A stretch of DNA of 64,000 bases. Source: Candidatus Tokpelaia sp. JSC189. GTDB taxonomy: Bacteria > Pseudomonadota > Alphaproteobacteria > Rhizobiales > Rhizobiaceae. A program made the position numbers and the translations under genes. Where the stretch lies: the NCBI GenBank assembly GCA_003331045.1, contig QENA01000001.1:166663-230662 (forward strand). The letters run 5' to 3'. This document shows positions 11,337 to 21,228 of this stretch, one piece after another (the first letter of the stretch is position 1; each line of letters opens with the position of its first letter). The notes under the pieces were generated by a model that saw nothing but the letters and a program-made list of their open reading frames with translations, had not been told where the DNA came from and made no database searches.

Positions 11337-11991
11337 AAAACCATGGGAATCCATACAATCTTTTACTCTTAGGCAAAGTAAAGAACAGTTTAATATCAAC
11401 TGATTTTCAGAACATTATTTCAATATTGAGATTTGCTGTCAGTATGAGTCTGGTACGCCAAGTTTTGTATGTCGAGAAAAGAGAGCTTGTCGATGATCTG
11501 AATAAGGCAATCCAGCACAAGAGAGTATAAGTCTTAGATTGTCAGCAATTATAACTGCCCATTATAGATAATGGCAATACGTATGCATAATACCAAAGTA
11601 GATTTGCGAGATATCTATAAGGATACCTCAAGCCCAGTTCAGCTGGCTTGCTAAGGGTAGCGACAGACTAGATGCAACTAGCATCCAGTATACTGAAGCA
11701 AAAAATGGCGCATTTATGTTATGTGCTTGTGCCATTCTGGATTGAATCGATAAAAATATTAAAGTGACAGTACGGCATGAAATATACGATCTCCACTTGA
11801 CTTTTTAGCATGTAAACGGCCATAATAAGCCCACGCCTATTTTATATGCGAAACGGAATAGAAATTCCAGTTGAAGTTGAATATGTATAACAGTTTTCTG
11901 GATCTTGACGGCTTTTAAAAAATGTCTGTTCTATAACTGTTGTTATTATCCTCTATGAAATGCAGAAAATGCAGCACAAATCACCTCTATT
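11337..11991. other. Gap between ilvA and the DEAD-box helicase gene
   Basis: About 650 bases with stops in all frames; no recognisable gene remnant or RNA. Confidence 0.5.
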
Positions 11992-13383
11992 GTGGGGATG
12001 TATTTGTGTTTTTTGAAAGAAAATAGATTGAATAGTTCATTATCTTCTCTTTTTACGCAACTAGGTTTGCCTGGTTCCTTGGTGAAAAATCTCACCGCTG
12101 CAGGTATGACTGAGCCAAAGCCGATACAGAAACAGGCGATCCCCTCCATGCTTGCGGGGCGGGATATTCTTGGTATTGCCCAGACAGGTTCTGGCAAGAC
12201 GCTTGCTTTTACTTTGCCTATTCTTGCGCGCATCATTGCTGCTGGCAGCAAACGTAAGCCAAAAGTAGCTCGGGCGCTTATCCTTGTTCCAACAAGGGAG
12301 CTTGCTGTTCAGATTGATGAAAGTGTGCGTCTTATGGCAAGGAATATGTATCTTTCCGTCGCGCTCGTTCTGGGGGGGGTTTCGCGTTTCACACAGATTA
12401 GGCATATGGCATCTGGTGTTGATATTCTGATTGCGACGCCCGGTCGTCTTATGGATCATGTCAGGGAAAAGAATATTTCTCTTTCTGAGACATGCTTTTT
12501 TGTGCTGGATGAGGCTGATCGCATGCTGGATATGGGTTTTATCCGTGATGTTCAGCAGATTGCTAGGCTTATTGCTCCTGAACGGCAGACAGCACTTTTT
12601 TCAGCAACTATGCCAAAAGAAATTTCACATCTGGCAGAAAGTCTTTTGAATAGGCCTTTAATGCTTGAAATGGCGCCACAAGGTACAACTGCGGTTGGAA
12701 TTGTCCAGAAGCTCTATTGCGTACCGCTGCGTGATAAAAAGAAAGTTCTCGCTGGTTTGCTTGCGTTGCCTGATTTCCGTTCTGTTATTGTTTTTACCCG
12801 CACAAAGCATGGTGCAGATGCAGTAACACGTTATCTGGAAAAAGCAGGTTATCCGGTTGGCGTTATTCATGGCAATAAAACGCAGAATGCGCGCCAGCGT
12901 GCACTTAAAGGCTTTCGTAATGGTAATCTTCAGGTGCTGGTGGCAACAGATATCGCTGCACGTGGCATTGATGTGCCGGGTATAAGTCATGTTATTAATT
13001 ATGAATTGCCCGATGAAGCCGAAAGTTATGTGCACCGCATTGGTCGGACGGGTCGTAATGGTGCTTCAGGTGATGCCATTACTCTTTATGATAAGAGTTT
13101 TGAAGAGACTCGTTTGCGTGCAGTCGAAAAAGTTATCCGTAAAAGGCTTGAGTTGCAGGTTATGCCTAATTTACCTGAGATTGTCTTTTCTACTAAAGCT
13201 GTCGAACAGAATTCAGAAAAAAGTAATCCCCTAAAACCTTTGCAGTACCCGAAAATCAATAGTCTTTCGTCAAAAGATCCGAGAAAGAGGCCAGCTAGAA
13301 GGTTAGATCAGGGAAAACTTTCCAGAATACGTAATGTAGGTAAAAATGGTAGAAAAATATCACGGTTTGCAAAAGCCGGATGA
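11992..13383 (+). CDS. DEAD-box ATP-dependent RNA helicase (RhlE-like)
   Basis: Up to 463 residues. All classical motifs are visible in order: Q motif (PKPIQKQAIP), I (AQTGSGKT), Ia (PTRELAVQ), Ib (TPGR), II (DEAD), III (SAT), V (ATDIAARGID) and VI (HRIGRTGR). A short basic C-terminal tail follows. It unwinds RNA duplexes, probably in ribosome assembly or RNA turnover; assignment to the RhlE subgroup is a family-level inference. The true start may be the TTG at 12028 (LNSSLSSLFTQLGLP) rather than the first ATG, because the first residues are not conserved-looking. A run of eight G (12372-12379) stays in frame, which is notable beside the broken homopolymers downstream. Confidence 0.94.
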   Translation: MGMYLCFLKENRLNSSLSSLFTQLGLPGSLVKNLTAAGMTEPKPIQKQAIPSMLAGRDILGIAQTGSGKTLAFTLPILARIIAAGSKRKPKVARALILVPTRELAVQIDESVRLMARNMYLSVALVLGGVSRFTQIRHMASGVDILIATPGRLMDHVREKNISLSETCFFVLDEADRMLDMGFIRDVQQIARLIAPERQTALFSATMPKEISHLAESLLNRPLMLEMAPQGTTAVGIVQKLYCVPLRDKKKVLAGLLALPDFRSVIVFTRTKHGADAVTRYLEKAGYPVGVIHGNKTQNARQRALKGFRNGNLQVLVATDIAARGIDVPGISHVINYELPDEAESYVHRIGRTGRNGASGDAITLYDKSFEETRLRAVEKVIRKRLELQVMPNLPEIVFSTKAVEQNSEKSNPLKPLQYPKINSLSSKDPRKRPARRLDQGKLSRIRNVGKNGRKISRFAKAG

Positions 13384-13529
13384 ATTATATAAGGATAATG
13401 CTCATATCATATTTTATTGGCATTTGTCAGAAGATTTTTTTCGAGTATTTTTATGATGACGGCGGGCGAAAGTTCGCTGATTCTATTTGGAGAACTCTTT
13501 CTGAAGTATTTAATATGCCGAAGTATAAT

Positions 13530-14060
13530 TGTTTTATTATATCTTCTGGTTGACTTGAAAAAATGTTTTTGGTGAATCGGGCTTTGTTGTTCTTGATGCA
13601 TCATGGTATCTGCCCGATGCAGGAGGAGGTACAAGCAGGCACGTGTTTCCAACACAATCTTCTTTGATCAGAATGCTATATCTAACCGGAATAGTTCTTT
13701 TCCCATATTATTGTTGACAGCCGGAGAATTTGCACACTAAGACGATGCAATGGGTGTCAGGCGCGATAATACGATTATTGTCTTGATGAAAATAGTTTTT
13801 TACTCCGCAGGTGTATTCCGTATTGTGACTGCAAAAAGGTTTATCTGCTGAATAGTGATTTCAGAGGTTGGAAAAAGAAGGCTATCCTATTACTAAAAAA
13901 TAATAGCTCATTTCTACGGTTTTAATATCGATTTGATAAAAATGCTTTGCTGATATTTGATGAAATATGCACTCTTGTGAATGGAGAGGATAGGCAGATT
14001 GTTGATGTATCTCGAAGAGCATGCTTTATAAGCGAGGCGTCGAAACTACTTTAAAGGATG
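13530..14060 (+). pseudogene. sseA: Decayed 3-mercaptopyruvate/thiosulfate sulfurtransferase (SseA-like)
   Basis: No long open frame, but successive frames spell a rhodanese-family protein. FGESGFVVLDASWYLPDAGG (about 13573-13630) matches the N-terminus of SseA proteins. Further on, in other frames, come TIFFDQNAISNRNSSFP (about 13651-13700), TIIV and FYSAG-VFRIVTAKRFIC (about 13770-13850), then CTLVNGEDRQIVDVS (about 13970-14015). At least four frameshifts or stops separate these pieces. An intact SseA would move sulfur from 3-mercaptopyruvate to thiols or cyanide. The C-terminal catalytic cysteine loop was not located. Identification rests on remembered family motifs. Confidence 0.65.
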
Positions 14061-15655
14061 GCTGTTTAAAAACTTGTAAATGAAATACAGATCTGTTCCT
14101 GTCTCTACAGGAGTTGATCCTCTCAGGTATTACGGCAGGGATTTTAATCCTTACACACCTATTGAAAAGGGTGAAGCAATGTGATCGAGTGCAAAACTAC
14201 AAAATCTCTAGCTGCGAACGATACTCAATGTATCCGAAGCAATTTTGCGCAGCTCTGCCATTGCTGTGGGTTCAGGATTGTCTTTACTTATTGCTATCCT
14301 AGAGGTTATCCATACCGGATGGCCTTATATTCGACTAATGAGGTACTGTCCAACTTCAGGGAATATAAGTTAATGCAAACCAGGCTGATGTGCAAAAAAT
14401 TTAGAACTAAAAGGATTTTGATAATTTTGTCAGTATGGTATTTAAGGAGTATTATGAATGCTCGTACTTATAGGGGAGTTGCCTCATGATTTTGAACTTA
14501 GTGATGTTTTTAACAAACTTGAGATCTTGAACAATCTCGGAAGGTTTTGCGGGAAGTCACAGAATTAGATTTTTACGCAGGGAAAGAGTACTTTCGTCTT
14601 CATTTTTATGACTGGAAAATGCAATCCAGCCATTTGTCAGAATTTAATGCAGAAAAAAGCAGAATGGTTACAAGCCGAATCTCATTTCCAACTAGTATTA
14701 TATTTCCTGCTGTGAGTTCCATTCTAATGGATATTTTATAGCACCTTATAATCTTCATATTTTTTATGGAAGTCAGAGGCTTATAGGTTTTAAAATTTCG
14801 ATTTGTTGATTGAGCTTCAAAATACTTCCCGAAAGAGTAACATTTTTTTTGAAAACATTCTGAATACCTCCGATGGTATTCCTCTGCACGCTTCCAAATT
14901 TTCGGCTTGGGTTATAGTTTCTGTTCGGATATCCGCGTAGGAAAACTTACATAGATCGAGCATATTAAATGTTTCTTTGATACTATCACCAAGCTGTGTT
15001 CCACAATTTTATTATTTTCTAGAATCAGATGTCATTGACAATGCGATTAAATTTTTTAGTTTAGTTTACTCTAAATATAACATATACTTTAATTAGAACT
15101 ATGAATAAACATTCATCATTTTTAAAAAAGAGTTTATTAGCTTCATAAATAAAAAATTTCTATTTTTGCATTTTTATGAAGTAGGGTTATGTATAAGGAG
15201 TGCGAAATATGGTTTCGCCTCATCTCAGGGCATATTCACTAATATGATAGATTCATAACAGGAAATAGAAAAAACAGAATCGTTCTTTCATTTTATTTTA
15301 TTGTTATAGGCGGTTGGCTTTACGTATTTCTTTAATTTCTAGATAAAATTTTTTGTCTGAATAAAGTTATGTAACTGTTTTAAAATTACCAAAAATCTTT
15401 TTCTTTAAAATCTAATCTGATGTTGGAAATATTTTAAAATCGGGTATAGGCAGATAGCCTTTACGAATATTAGTATATCCTCTTTAGAATTTTAAAGGTA
15501 TTTCCTATGAAGGATACTCATTTTCTTCGAAATAGAGGATGTTAGAAAGGTTGTGGTATGTAAGTAAGATAATGCTGATTATTGAGAATAAGTTAGATAA
15601 TACAGATTGTTTATATATAAAGGGCGTTCTTTACAATAGAGGATATTGGGAAGTT
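14061..15655. other. Long AT-rich gap with only decayed sequence
   Basis: About 1.6 kb. The first few hundred bases may be the far end of the sseA remnant or a following lost gene (one frame near 14235-14300 reads SSAIAVGSGLSLLIAILEV, hydrophobic), but I cannot name it. From ~15000 the sequence becomes very AT-rich, typical of the upstream region of an acquired regulator gene. Confidence 0.45.
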
Positions 15656-15964
15656 ATGAGTATAAATAAATGGCGCCAACGTTTGGCTAACAGTTTAGAA
15701 AAAAATGGAAAATCTAAGCGTTCTGTATCTCTTGCAGCAGGTATGGGGGCAGGTTATTTACATTCAATCTTAGTGGAAGAAAAAGATCCCACTATTGAAT
15801 CCCTTGTTAAAATCTGTAAGGAAATTCAAGTAAGTATTGCCTATATTATTTATGGATATAATGTAACTCCTATTCAGGAGGAGTTCCTTCGGCTTTTTGA
15901 GCTTGCATCTCCTGCTGATCGTCAAGCAATACTAACTCTTTTACGTTCACGAAATGGCGAATAA
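15656..15964 (+). CDS. XRE-family helix-turn-helix regulator, phage repressor-like
   Basis: 102 residues from the ATG at 15656; the frame is open further upstream but that part is not protein-like, and a gggaag element sits just before this ATG. Residues ~5-62 form an HTH_3 domain (WRQRLANSLEKNGKSKRSVS, then GAGYLHSILVEEKDPTIESL). The C-terminal end (EEFLRLFELASPADRQAILTLL) resembles the tail of small repressors found in Hyphomicrobiales prophages. It probably binds an operator nearby as a dimer. It lies 0.9 kb before another XRE gene and an SSB-like gene, suggesting remains of a phage or plasmid immunity region. Confidence 0.8.
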   Translation: MSINKWRQRLANSLEKNGKSKRSVSLAAGMGAGYLHSILVEEKDPTIESLVKICKEIQVSIAYIIYGYNVTPIQEEFLRLFELASPADRQAILTLLRSRNGE

Positions 15965-16834
15965 AAGAAATAATTTCTTTAAATTTTTCTTCCGTCTGGC
16001 AAGAGCAGAGTTTTATTAACTCAATATCTGATATGATCTTCTTCGTTTTATTATTATATATTTCTTTCATAAAGCCCCCCAAGCTTACACTCGTGCTTCT
16101 ATCGATTAGGATATAATCATTGACTATAACAATAGGAAAGGAAAAGTAAAACGTATTGATTGTGGATAACTATGAGAATAATTATTTCAAAATAAAGTTT
16201 TTTCAATATGAATTTGAAATTGAATGAAAATTCAATAACTTATATTTATTTATTAATAAATATCATATATTTGAATCTTCTAGGAAGAAATTCATTTTGG
16301 GTGAGATTTTTTCTGCCTTTTTGCCCTCTAAGAAGAATATATTATTGACTCCTCTCCTAAAGAGGATATCATTTATTGGGTAAGGTACTGAAGAGGCCAA
16401 AATTCAGGGCTAATCTACTAGATTATAGGAAATTGCCAGAATTGGATGATTGATCCTGAGAAATCGGATTGTCGAAAAGGCCTCTAACAAGTGCAAGCCG
16501 TGATAATTGTGTCTTCGGTTTTGGTTTGAACAAGCTGACGTAACAATTGTGCAACAAAGTATGATGGGAAGTTCCCCAAAAGCTGCAAAAGTTATTTTTG
16601 CAATTATAAAAACCAGATTTGGTTAACTTACCGGTTTCCGTATCATGGGAGAAGAATTTCGAACCTCTTATAAGGATTAAGAACATGTGATATGTATTGC
16701 GATGATCAGAAGGAGGTGGAATGAACATGCTCTTTAGGATTTTGTGCGTTTGTTTCAATCGTTGGATTTGTAGCTATTATTTACATCTGGCAGTCAGAAA
16801 TTACTGACATGATCATCACAGAGAGGGTGATTCT
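15965..16834. other. AT-rich gap between the two XRE regulator genes
   Basis: About 870 bases. A minus-strand open frame (15870-16082) overlaps the 3' end of the upstream regulator and begins near a gggggc element; it could encode a small protein (KEIYNNKTKKIISDIELIKL) but support is weak. A second minus-strand frame at 16423-16758 has no recognisable content. AT richness and arrangement suggest a decayed phage control region. Confidence 0.4.
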
Positions 16835-17362
16835 ATGAATATTTCTGAAGCAAAGCAGGTGCTTTCAAGGTTTTCCGAAGATGATGAAGATAAAAAAATG
16901 ACCGTAATCTCCAAAATTTCTAAAGAAAAGAAAAATGATATGAAAATAGGTGCAATCGTTCGTGAGAAGAGATTAGCCCTTAATATATCTCAGGATACTT
17001 TGGCACGTAACCTCGGCATTACCCGCCATCAATTATACAAGCATGAAACTGGTAAAAACCGAATAAGCGCTGGCCGCTTGGCAGTTATTGCCAAAATTTT
17101 CAACATGCCGATTTCTACATTTTATGCAATAGAAACAAAGTCAGAAAATGAAAAATTTATTAATCTCAAAAAGGCGCAGGAAGCAGCCGGGGATATCAGC
17201 CAATGCCTTGCTTATCTTATTCCTCAGGAAAAATTAAAATCCTTAGGGCAGTTGCCAATCAATGAAAATGAAAGTCTGCAGTTTTTGTGGAGCCGTTTAG
17301 AGGATTTGCGCTTTCATTTTAAAGCAGCTTTTCCAGAAGGGGAAAATAATGATGGACTATAA
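16835..17362 (+). CDS. XRE-family helix-turn-helix transcriptional regulator
   Basis: 175 residues. A central HTH_3 domain at about residues 37-95 (IGAIVREKRLALNISQDTLA, then HQLYKHETGKNRISAGRLAV) is of the kind common in alphaproteobacterial phage and plasmid regulators. The N-terminal 35 residues are charged and the C-terminal 75 have no recognised domain. The start follows gagaggg. It ends 18 bases before the SSB-like gene, so the two are likely co-transcribed. Regulatory target unknown; autoregulation and control of the neighbouring ssb gene are inference. Confidence 0.82.
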   Translation: MNISEAKQVLSRFSEDDEDKKMTVISKISKEKKNDMKIGAIVREKRLALNISQDTLARNLGITRHQLYKHETGKNRISAGRLAVIAKIFNMPISTFYAIETKSENEKFINLKKAQEAAGDISQCLAYLIPQEKLKSLGQLPINENESLQFLWSRLEDLRFHFKAAFPEGENNDGL

Positions 17363-17380
17363 AATTGCAGGGAGCACATA

Positions 17381-17746
17381 ATGTCTGGCTACCTTAATAA
17401 GTGTGAATTTATTGGCAGGCTTGGCACTGATCCTGAATACAGAGATACTCAAAAAGGAGGTTATATTGTTATTTTTCGTCTGGTTTTGTTGGAAAGCTGG
17501 AAAGATAAGAAAACAGGTGAATGCAAAGAACGAAAAGAATGGATTCCTGTTGTTATATGGAATCAAGTTATTGCCCATACTGCCTGTAGTTTGCTGAAAA
17601 AAGGCAGTTATGTTTACATATCCGGTCGTATGCAAACCCGCCGATGGCAAGATAAGAGTGGAAATAATTGTTATACGACAGAAATTGTATTGCAGCAGTT
17701 TGACGGCAATTTACAGATTCTGGATATTGAAGACAAAATAAAATAA
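17381..17746 (+). CDS. Single-stranded DNA-binding protein, short accessory type
   Basis: 121 residues. It shows the OB-fold pattern of SSB: NKCEFIGRLGTDPEYR at the start, then VIFRLVLLESWKDKKTGE, EWIPVVIWNQ, LLKKGSYVYISGRMQTRRWQ and TTEIVLQQF. It lacks the long disordered linker and acidic tip (DDDIPF-like) that chromosomal SSB uses to recruit partners, so this is probably a phage- or plasmid-derived paralogue rather than the housekeeping ssb. It follows the XRE gene by 18 bases and is followed by a strong terminator ~240 bases downstream. Confidence 0.88.
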   Translation: MSGYLNKCEFIGRLGTDPEYRDTQKGGYIVIFRLVLLESWKDKKTGECKERKEWIPVVIWNQVIAHTACSLLKKGSYVYISGRMQTRRWQDKSGNNCYTTEIVLQQFDGNLQILDIEDKIK

Positions 17747-17989
17747 TGGGCAACTTAGCCAGAAAGGGGAAGTGATGGCTGTATTTCAGCACCGGAAAAA
17801 AACTTTCGATTGTTATTAATAATTACGTGGGAATAATAGAAATTAATGAAAAATAAATTCTATTATAAACGTCTTAATTATATAAGATAAAATCTTTCTT
17901 GAAAAAAAATTTTATGGTTATTGCAATCGAATTACTGATATATTTAAAAACAAATAATGTGGCTGAAGTCGTTATAAGCTAAGATCATT

Positions 17990-18026
17990 GCTGCCTATCA
18001 TAAATATATGATAGGCAGCTGTTTTT
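17990..18026 (+). terminator. Rho-independent terminator downstream of the ssb-like gene
   Basis: A perfect 12-bp stem GCTGCCTATCAT/ATGATAGGCAGC with a 6-nt loop (aaatat) is followed by tgttttt on the plus strand. It closes the XRE-ssb unit. The rest of the 17747-18195 gap shows no gene. Confidence 0.8.
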
Positions 18027-18195
18027 GCGGATAATTTAAGACAGAGGCCATAAGTTGCGGATGTGATTTATTCCGAAAGAATGAAAGGCATTTGGAAAGC
18101 CTTGGGCAAGGGCAAGAGTAAAGCAGGGTTGAGCATCTGACCGAAAATCCTATCTGCCATGAAAAGCAGCAATATTACTCATGGAAAGGAGAAAT

Positions 18196-18269
18196 TGGAG
18201 GCCTCGCCCGGAATCGAACCGGGATATAAGGATTTGCAGTCCTCTGCGTAACCATTCCGCCACGAGGCC
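18196..18269 (-). tRNA. tRNA-Cys (anticodon GCA)
   Basis: 74-nt minus-strand cloverleaf with encoded CCA. The acceptor stem is GGCCTCG/CGAGGCC, the anticodon stem GGA/TCC around loop CTGCAAA gives GCA, and the T arm has GGTTCGATTCC. It borders the XRE/SSB patch, a common arrangement for integrated elements, though I saw no repeated attachment site. Confidence 0.96.
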
Positions 18270-18483
18270 TTTTTCAACAATGAACGGAAGACATTATAAA
18301 TCTACCGCAACCTGGTTAAGTGAAGATAGAGACAACGTCAAGTGACTCAAAGGTACTAACTCTTGATTTTTTATCTGAGGCTAAAATAAACTAAAATTTT
18401 TTTGATGAAAATATGGTCTATACCCTTTGCAAATCAGTTTTTCATTGCTATAGGCGCTGATGCTTTCTTTAATTGAGCAATCT

Positions 18484-18558
18484 TCCCCGGTAGCTCAGCG
18501 GTAGAGCAACCGGCTGTTAACCGGTTGGTCGCTGGTTCGAATCCGGCCCGGGGAGCCA
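18484..18558 (+). tRNA. tRNA-Asn (anticodon GTT)
   Basis: 75-nt plus-strand cloverleaf. The acceptor stem is TCCCCGG/CCGGGGA, anticodon stem CCGG/CCGG surrounds loop CTGTTAA (anticodon GTT), the T arm has GGTTCGAATCC, and the 3' end is GCCA. Confidence 0.96.
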
Positions 18559-18776
18559 TTTTTGTTCTGATAAATAATCCTGTTATCTTTAAATTTTAAC
18601 AAAGGCTTGATTGACCTGTTTTTTATGAATTTCACTTGAAATTTATGAGTTGATCTGATTTGAGGGTTTTTATTATGCTGTGCACAAACAGCTTTTATTG
18701 CTTCGTAAGCGATTATGGAGAGGTCTTTTGAAGATGGAGGACGGTTTTATCTGTGCAAAGCAGGAAAGAGTGGAAA

Positions 18777-19451
18777 TTGAGTATTGATTTTGCCGAATTT
18801 CGTCAGAGGATGGTTGATAACCAGATCAGGACTGTTGATGTTACTAAGCTTTCTGTGCTATCAGCGTTTCTAGCTGTAGCACGTGAAGAATTTGTTCCAC
18901 AGGATGTCAGAGAATTTGCTTATATCGATGAGGATATTATTATTTCTCCGGCAAAAGGTAATGAGCCTGCGCGTTATGTGATGGCACCTACATCGCTTGC
19001 TAAGCTTGTGCAGCTTGCAGATATTGGTAAGGATGATTTTGTACTGGATGTCGGTGCCGGCACGGGATATGGCTCTGCCATTCTTTCCCATCTTGCCGGT
19101 TCCGTAATTGCTCTAGAAAGTAATCGGGATTTGGCACAGGCCGCTACGCGGGCCTTTGCTGCAACGGATTGTAACAATGTTGTCATTGTCACCGGCGTTT
19201 TAGAAAAAGGCTATAAAGCGCAGGCACCTTATAATGTTATCTTCATTGAAGGGGCGGTGGATTTTGTCCCTGAGGTCCTTTTCAAGCAGCTATCTGAAGG
19301 CGGAAGGCTTGTGGTTGTCGAAGGGCATGGAAATGCTGGCAGGGGCTGTCTTTATCTTCGCAAAAATGATGTTATCTCTAGGTGGTATGATTTTAATCTT
19401 GCCATAAAGTCTTTGCCGGGCTTTCTTAAAAAAGCAGGATTCATCTTTTAG
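18777..19451 (+). CDS. pcm: Protein-L-isoaspartate O-methyltransferase
   Basis: 224 residues if the TTG at 18777 is the start, which has aggaaag about 11 bases upstream; a GTG at 18753 would add eight poorly conserved residues. The SAM-binding motif FVLDVGAGTGYGSAILSHLA is clear, as is the N-terminal signature FRQRMVDNQIRTVDVT. It methylates abnormal isoaspartyl residues in proteins so that they can be repaired. In this family of alphaproteobacteria the gene stands directly before the TolC-type gene, as it does here. Confidence 0.92.
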   Translation: MSIDFAEFRQRMVDNQIRTVDVTKLSVLSAFLAVAREEFVPQDVREFAYIDEDIIISPAKGNEPARYVMAPTSLAKLVQLADIGKDDFVLDVGAGTGYGSAILSHLAGSVIALESNRDLAQAATRAFAATDCNNVVIVTGVLEKGYKAQAPYNVIFIEGAVDFVPEVLFKQLSEGGRLVVVEGHGNAGRGCLYLRKNDVISRWYDFNLAIKSLPGFLKKAGFIF

Positions 19452-19678
19452 CCATTAATTTAGGATTATTAATTCATTTACCTGTGAGGCTAATGTGTGG
19501 TTTTAGTCTCATAATCGGATCATATTTCTTTGTCGAAATTATATCGTTTGCCTATGAATTATTATTTCGCTGATACTTAAAGGGATAAACCTGATATTCA
19601 GATTGGATCAAGAATAAGTCGGTGGGCTATTTATTGCGTCCTTCTTGACTCTGTTGAGTAAATTGGATTGTAGAACAT

Positions 19679-21025
19679 ATGAAAAAAATATTACTATCAG
19701 TTCTGTTTATATCCGGTACAGTTTTTGCTTATAGCGGATCCGTATTTGCAGAAACACTGATGGGTGCTTTGGCGAAGGCATATAATAATAGCAGTGCTTT
19801 GAGTTCTGATCGTGCAACAGTTCGCATCTATGATGAGGATATTGCTATTGCCAAATCAGGCTATCGTCCTGTGATCAATGGTTTTGGCACTTATTCGCGC
19901 AGTCGCCGTCTACTGTCGACGTTTTCTGATAACATGACAGTTGGTAATGTTGGTATTGAGCTTGACCAGAAGGTTTTTGATGGTTTTGTAACTAGAAATT
20001 CAGTTGCAAGAGCGGAAATGCAATCGCAGGCACAGCGCGAATCTTTACGCAATAGTGAACAGAATCTGCTTCTGAGGGCAATTCAAGCCTATACCGATGT
20101 ATATACTGCACGGCGCATTGCGGTTTTTCGCCGGCAAAATCTAGCGGCCTTGGAAGAGCAGGTGCGTGCTGACCGTGTACGACTTGAAGTTGGTGAAGGA
20201 ACGCGTACTGATCTTGCACAGTCTAAGGCACAGCGTTCGCAGGCGATATCGCAGCTGCATCAGGCTAATGCTGAGGTAAAATCAAAGGAAGCAGTTTATT
20301 TACATATTGTCGGTGATGTCCCAGGGCCGCTTATAACACCGCCTGAAGCTCGCAATATTCCCTCGAATATGGACGTAGGGATTCAGATCGCTTTGTCTGA
20401 ACATCCGGCCATACTTTCTTCAAGATATGCTGTCGATGCTGTTTCTTATACGGTGAAAGCTAAGGAAGGGGCATTTTTGCCGCAGGTTAATATTGTAGCG
20501 AGCACCTCCCATGAGGATGTTTTCAAAGGTTTGGGTAAGGACACTCAGGTTCATTCCATTGGAATACAGCTGAGCGTGCCTATTTACCAGGGCGGCTTTA
20601 CCTCTGCCCAAGTGCGCCAATCAAAAGAGCAGCTCGGACAGGCGCAGATACAGCTGGATTCAATGCGAGATCAAGTACGTGAACAGTTGGTTTCGGCGTG
20701 GTCACAGTTTGAAGGCGCAAAAGCTGCTGTTGTTGCTTATCGCGATGGTGTTCGCGCCAGTCAGATCGCGCTTGATGGAAGGATTCAGGAAAACCATGTG
20801 GGTCAAGCAACAACACTTGATGTGTTGATTTCACGCACAATGATGATTGATTCGCAAATCAGCTTAGTATTGGCTGAACGTGATGTTATTGTTGCTGGCT
20901 ATGCGGTTAAGGTGGCTCTTGGCAGTTTGAATGCTGCCAATCTTGGTTTGCAGGTCATCCAGTATGACCCTTTTAAGCATTACAATGCTGTCAAAAACAA
21001 ATGGATTGGTATTCGTACACCTTAG
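19679..21025 (+). CDS. tolC: TolC-family outer membrane efflux/secretion channel
   Basis: 448 residues. An N-terminal signal peptide (MKKILLSVLFISGTVFAYSG, probable cleavage after SVFA) is followed by two TolC/OEP repeats of long amphipathic helices (for example LLLRAIQAYTDVYTARRIAV; the second half has LSVPIYQGGFTSAQVRQSKE). These trimerise into a channel-tunnel spanning the outer membrane and periplasm and pair with inner-membrane RND or type I exporters. In Brucella the equivalent is BepC. No exporter partner lies beside it in this window. Length and the position between pcm and popZ are usual. Confidence 0.93.
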   Translation: MKKILLSVLFISGTVFAYSGSVFAETLMGALAKAYNNSSALSSDRATVRIYDEDIAIAKSGYRPVINGFGTYSRSRRLLSTFSDNMTVGNVGIELDQKVFDGFVTRNSVARAEMQSQAQRESLRNSEQNLLLRAIQAYTDVYTARRIAVFRRQNLAALEEQVRADRVRLEVGEGTRTDLAQSKAQRSQAISQLHQANAEVKSKEAVYLHIVGDVPGPLITPPEARNIPSNMDVGIQIALSEHPAILSSRYAVDAVSYTVKAKEGAFLPQVNIVASTSHEDVFKGLGKDTQVHSIGIQLSVPIYQGGFTSAQVRQSKEQLGQAQIQLDSMRDQVREQLVSAWSQFEGAKAAVVAYRDGVRASQIALDGRIQENHVGQATTLDVLISRTMMIDSQISLVLAERDVIVAGYAVKVALGSLNAANLGLQVIQYDPFKHYNAVKNKWIGIRTP

Positions 21026-21228
21026 GATAGTCGCTGAGGTTATAATAATTTTAAAGATGCTATTCATAGCGGTATTTTTTTAATATCCTTTTAGAAGGTT
21101 ATAGATTTTTTCTGATTCGAAGAGCGCATTCTTGGAATGCTGGGAGTCAGTTAGTATCGAAGTTATAACTTTCTTGTAATGATACTTCAGCGTATTATAC
21201 TTGGCACTGTTAAGATTAGGTAGGTTCG

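Noticed and set aside
15870..16082. 70-codon minus-strand frame opposite the first XRE gene
   Set aside because: About half of it is antisense to the regulator's coding sequence and no family was recognised; kept only as a remark in the gap entry.
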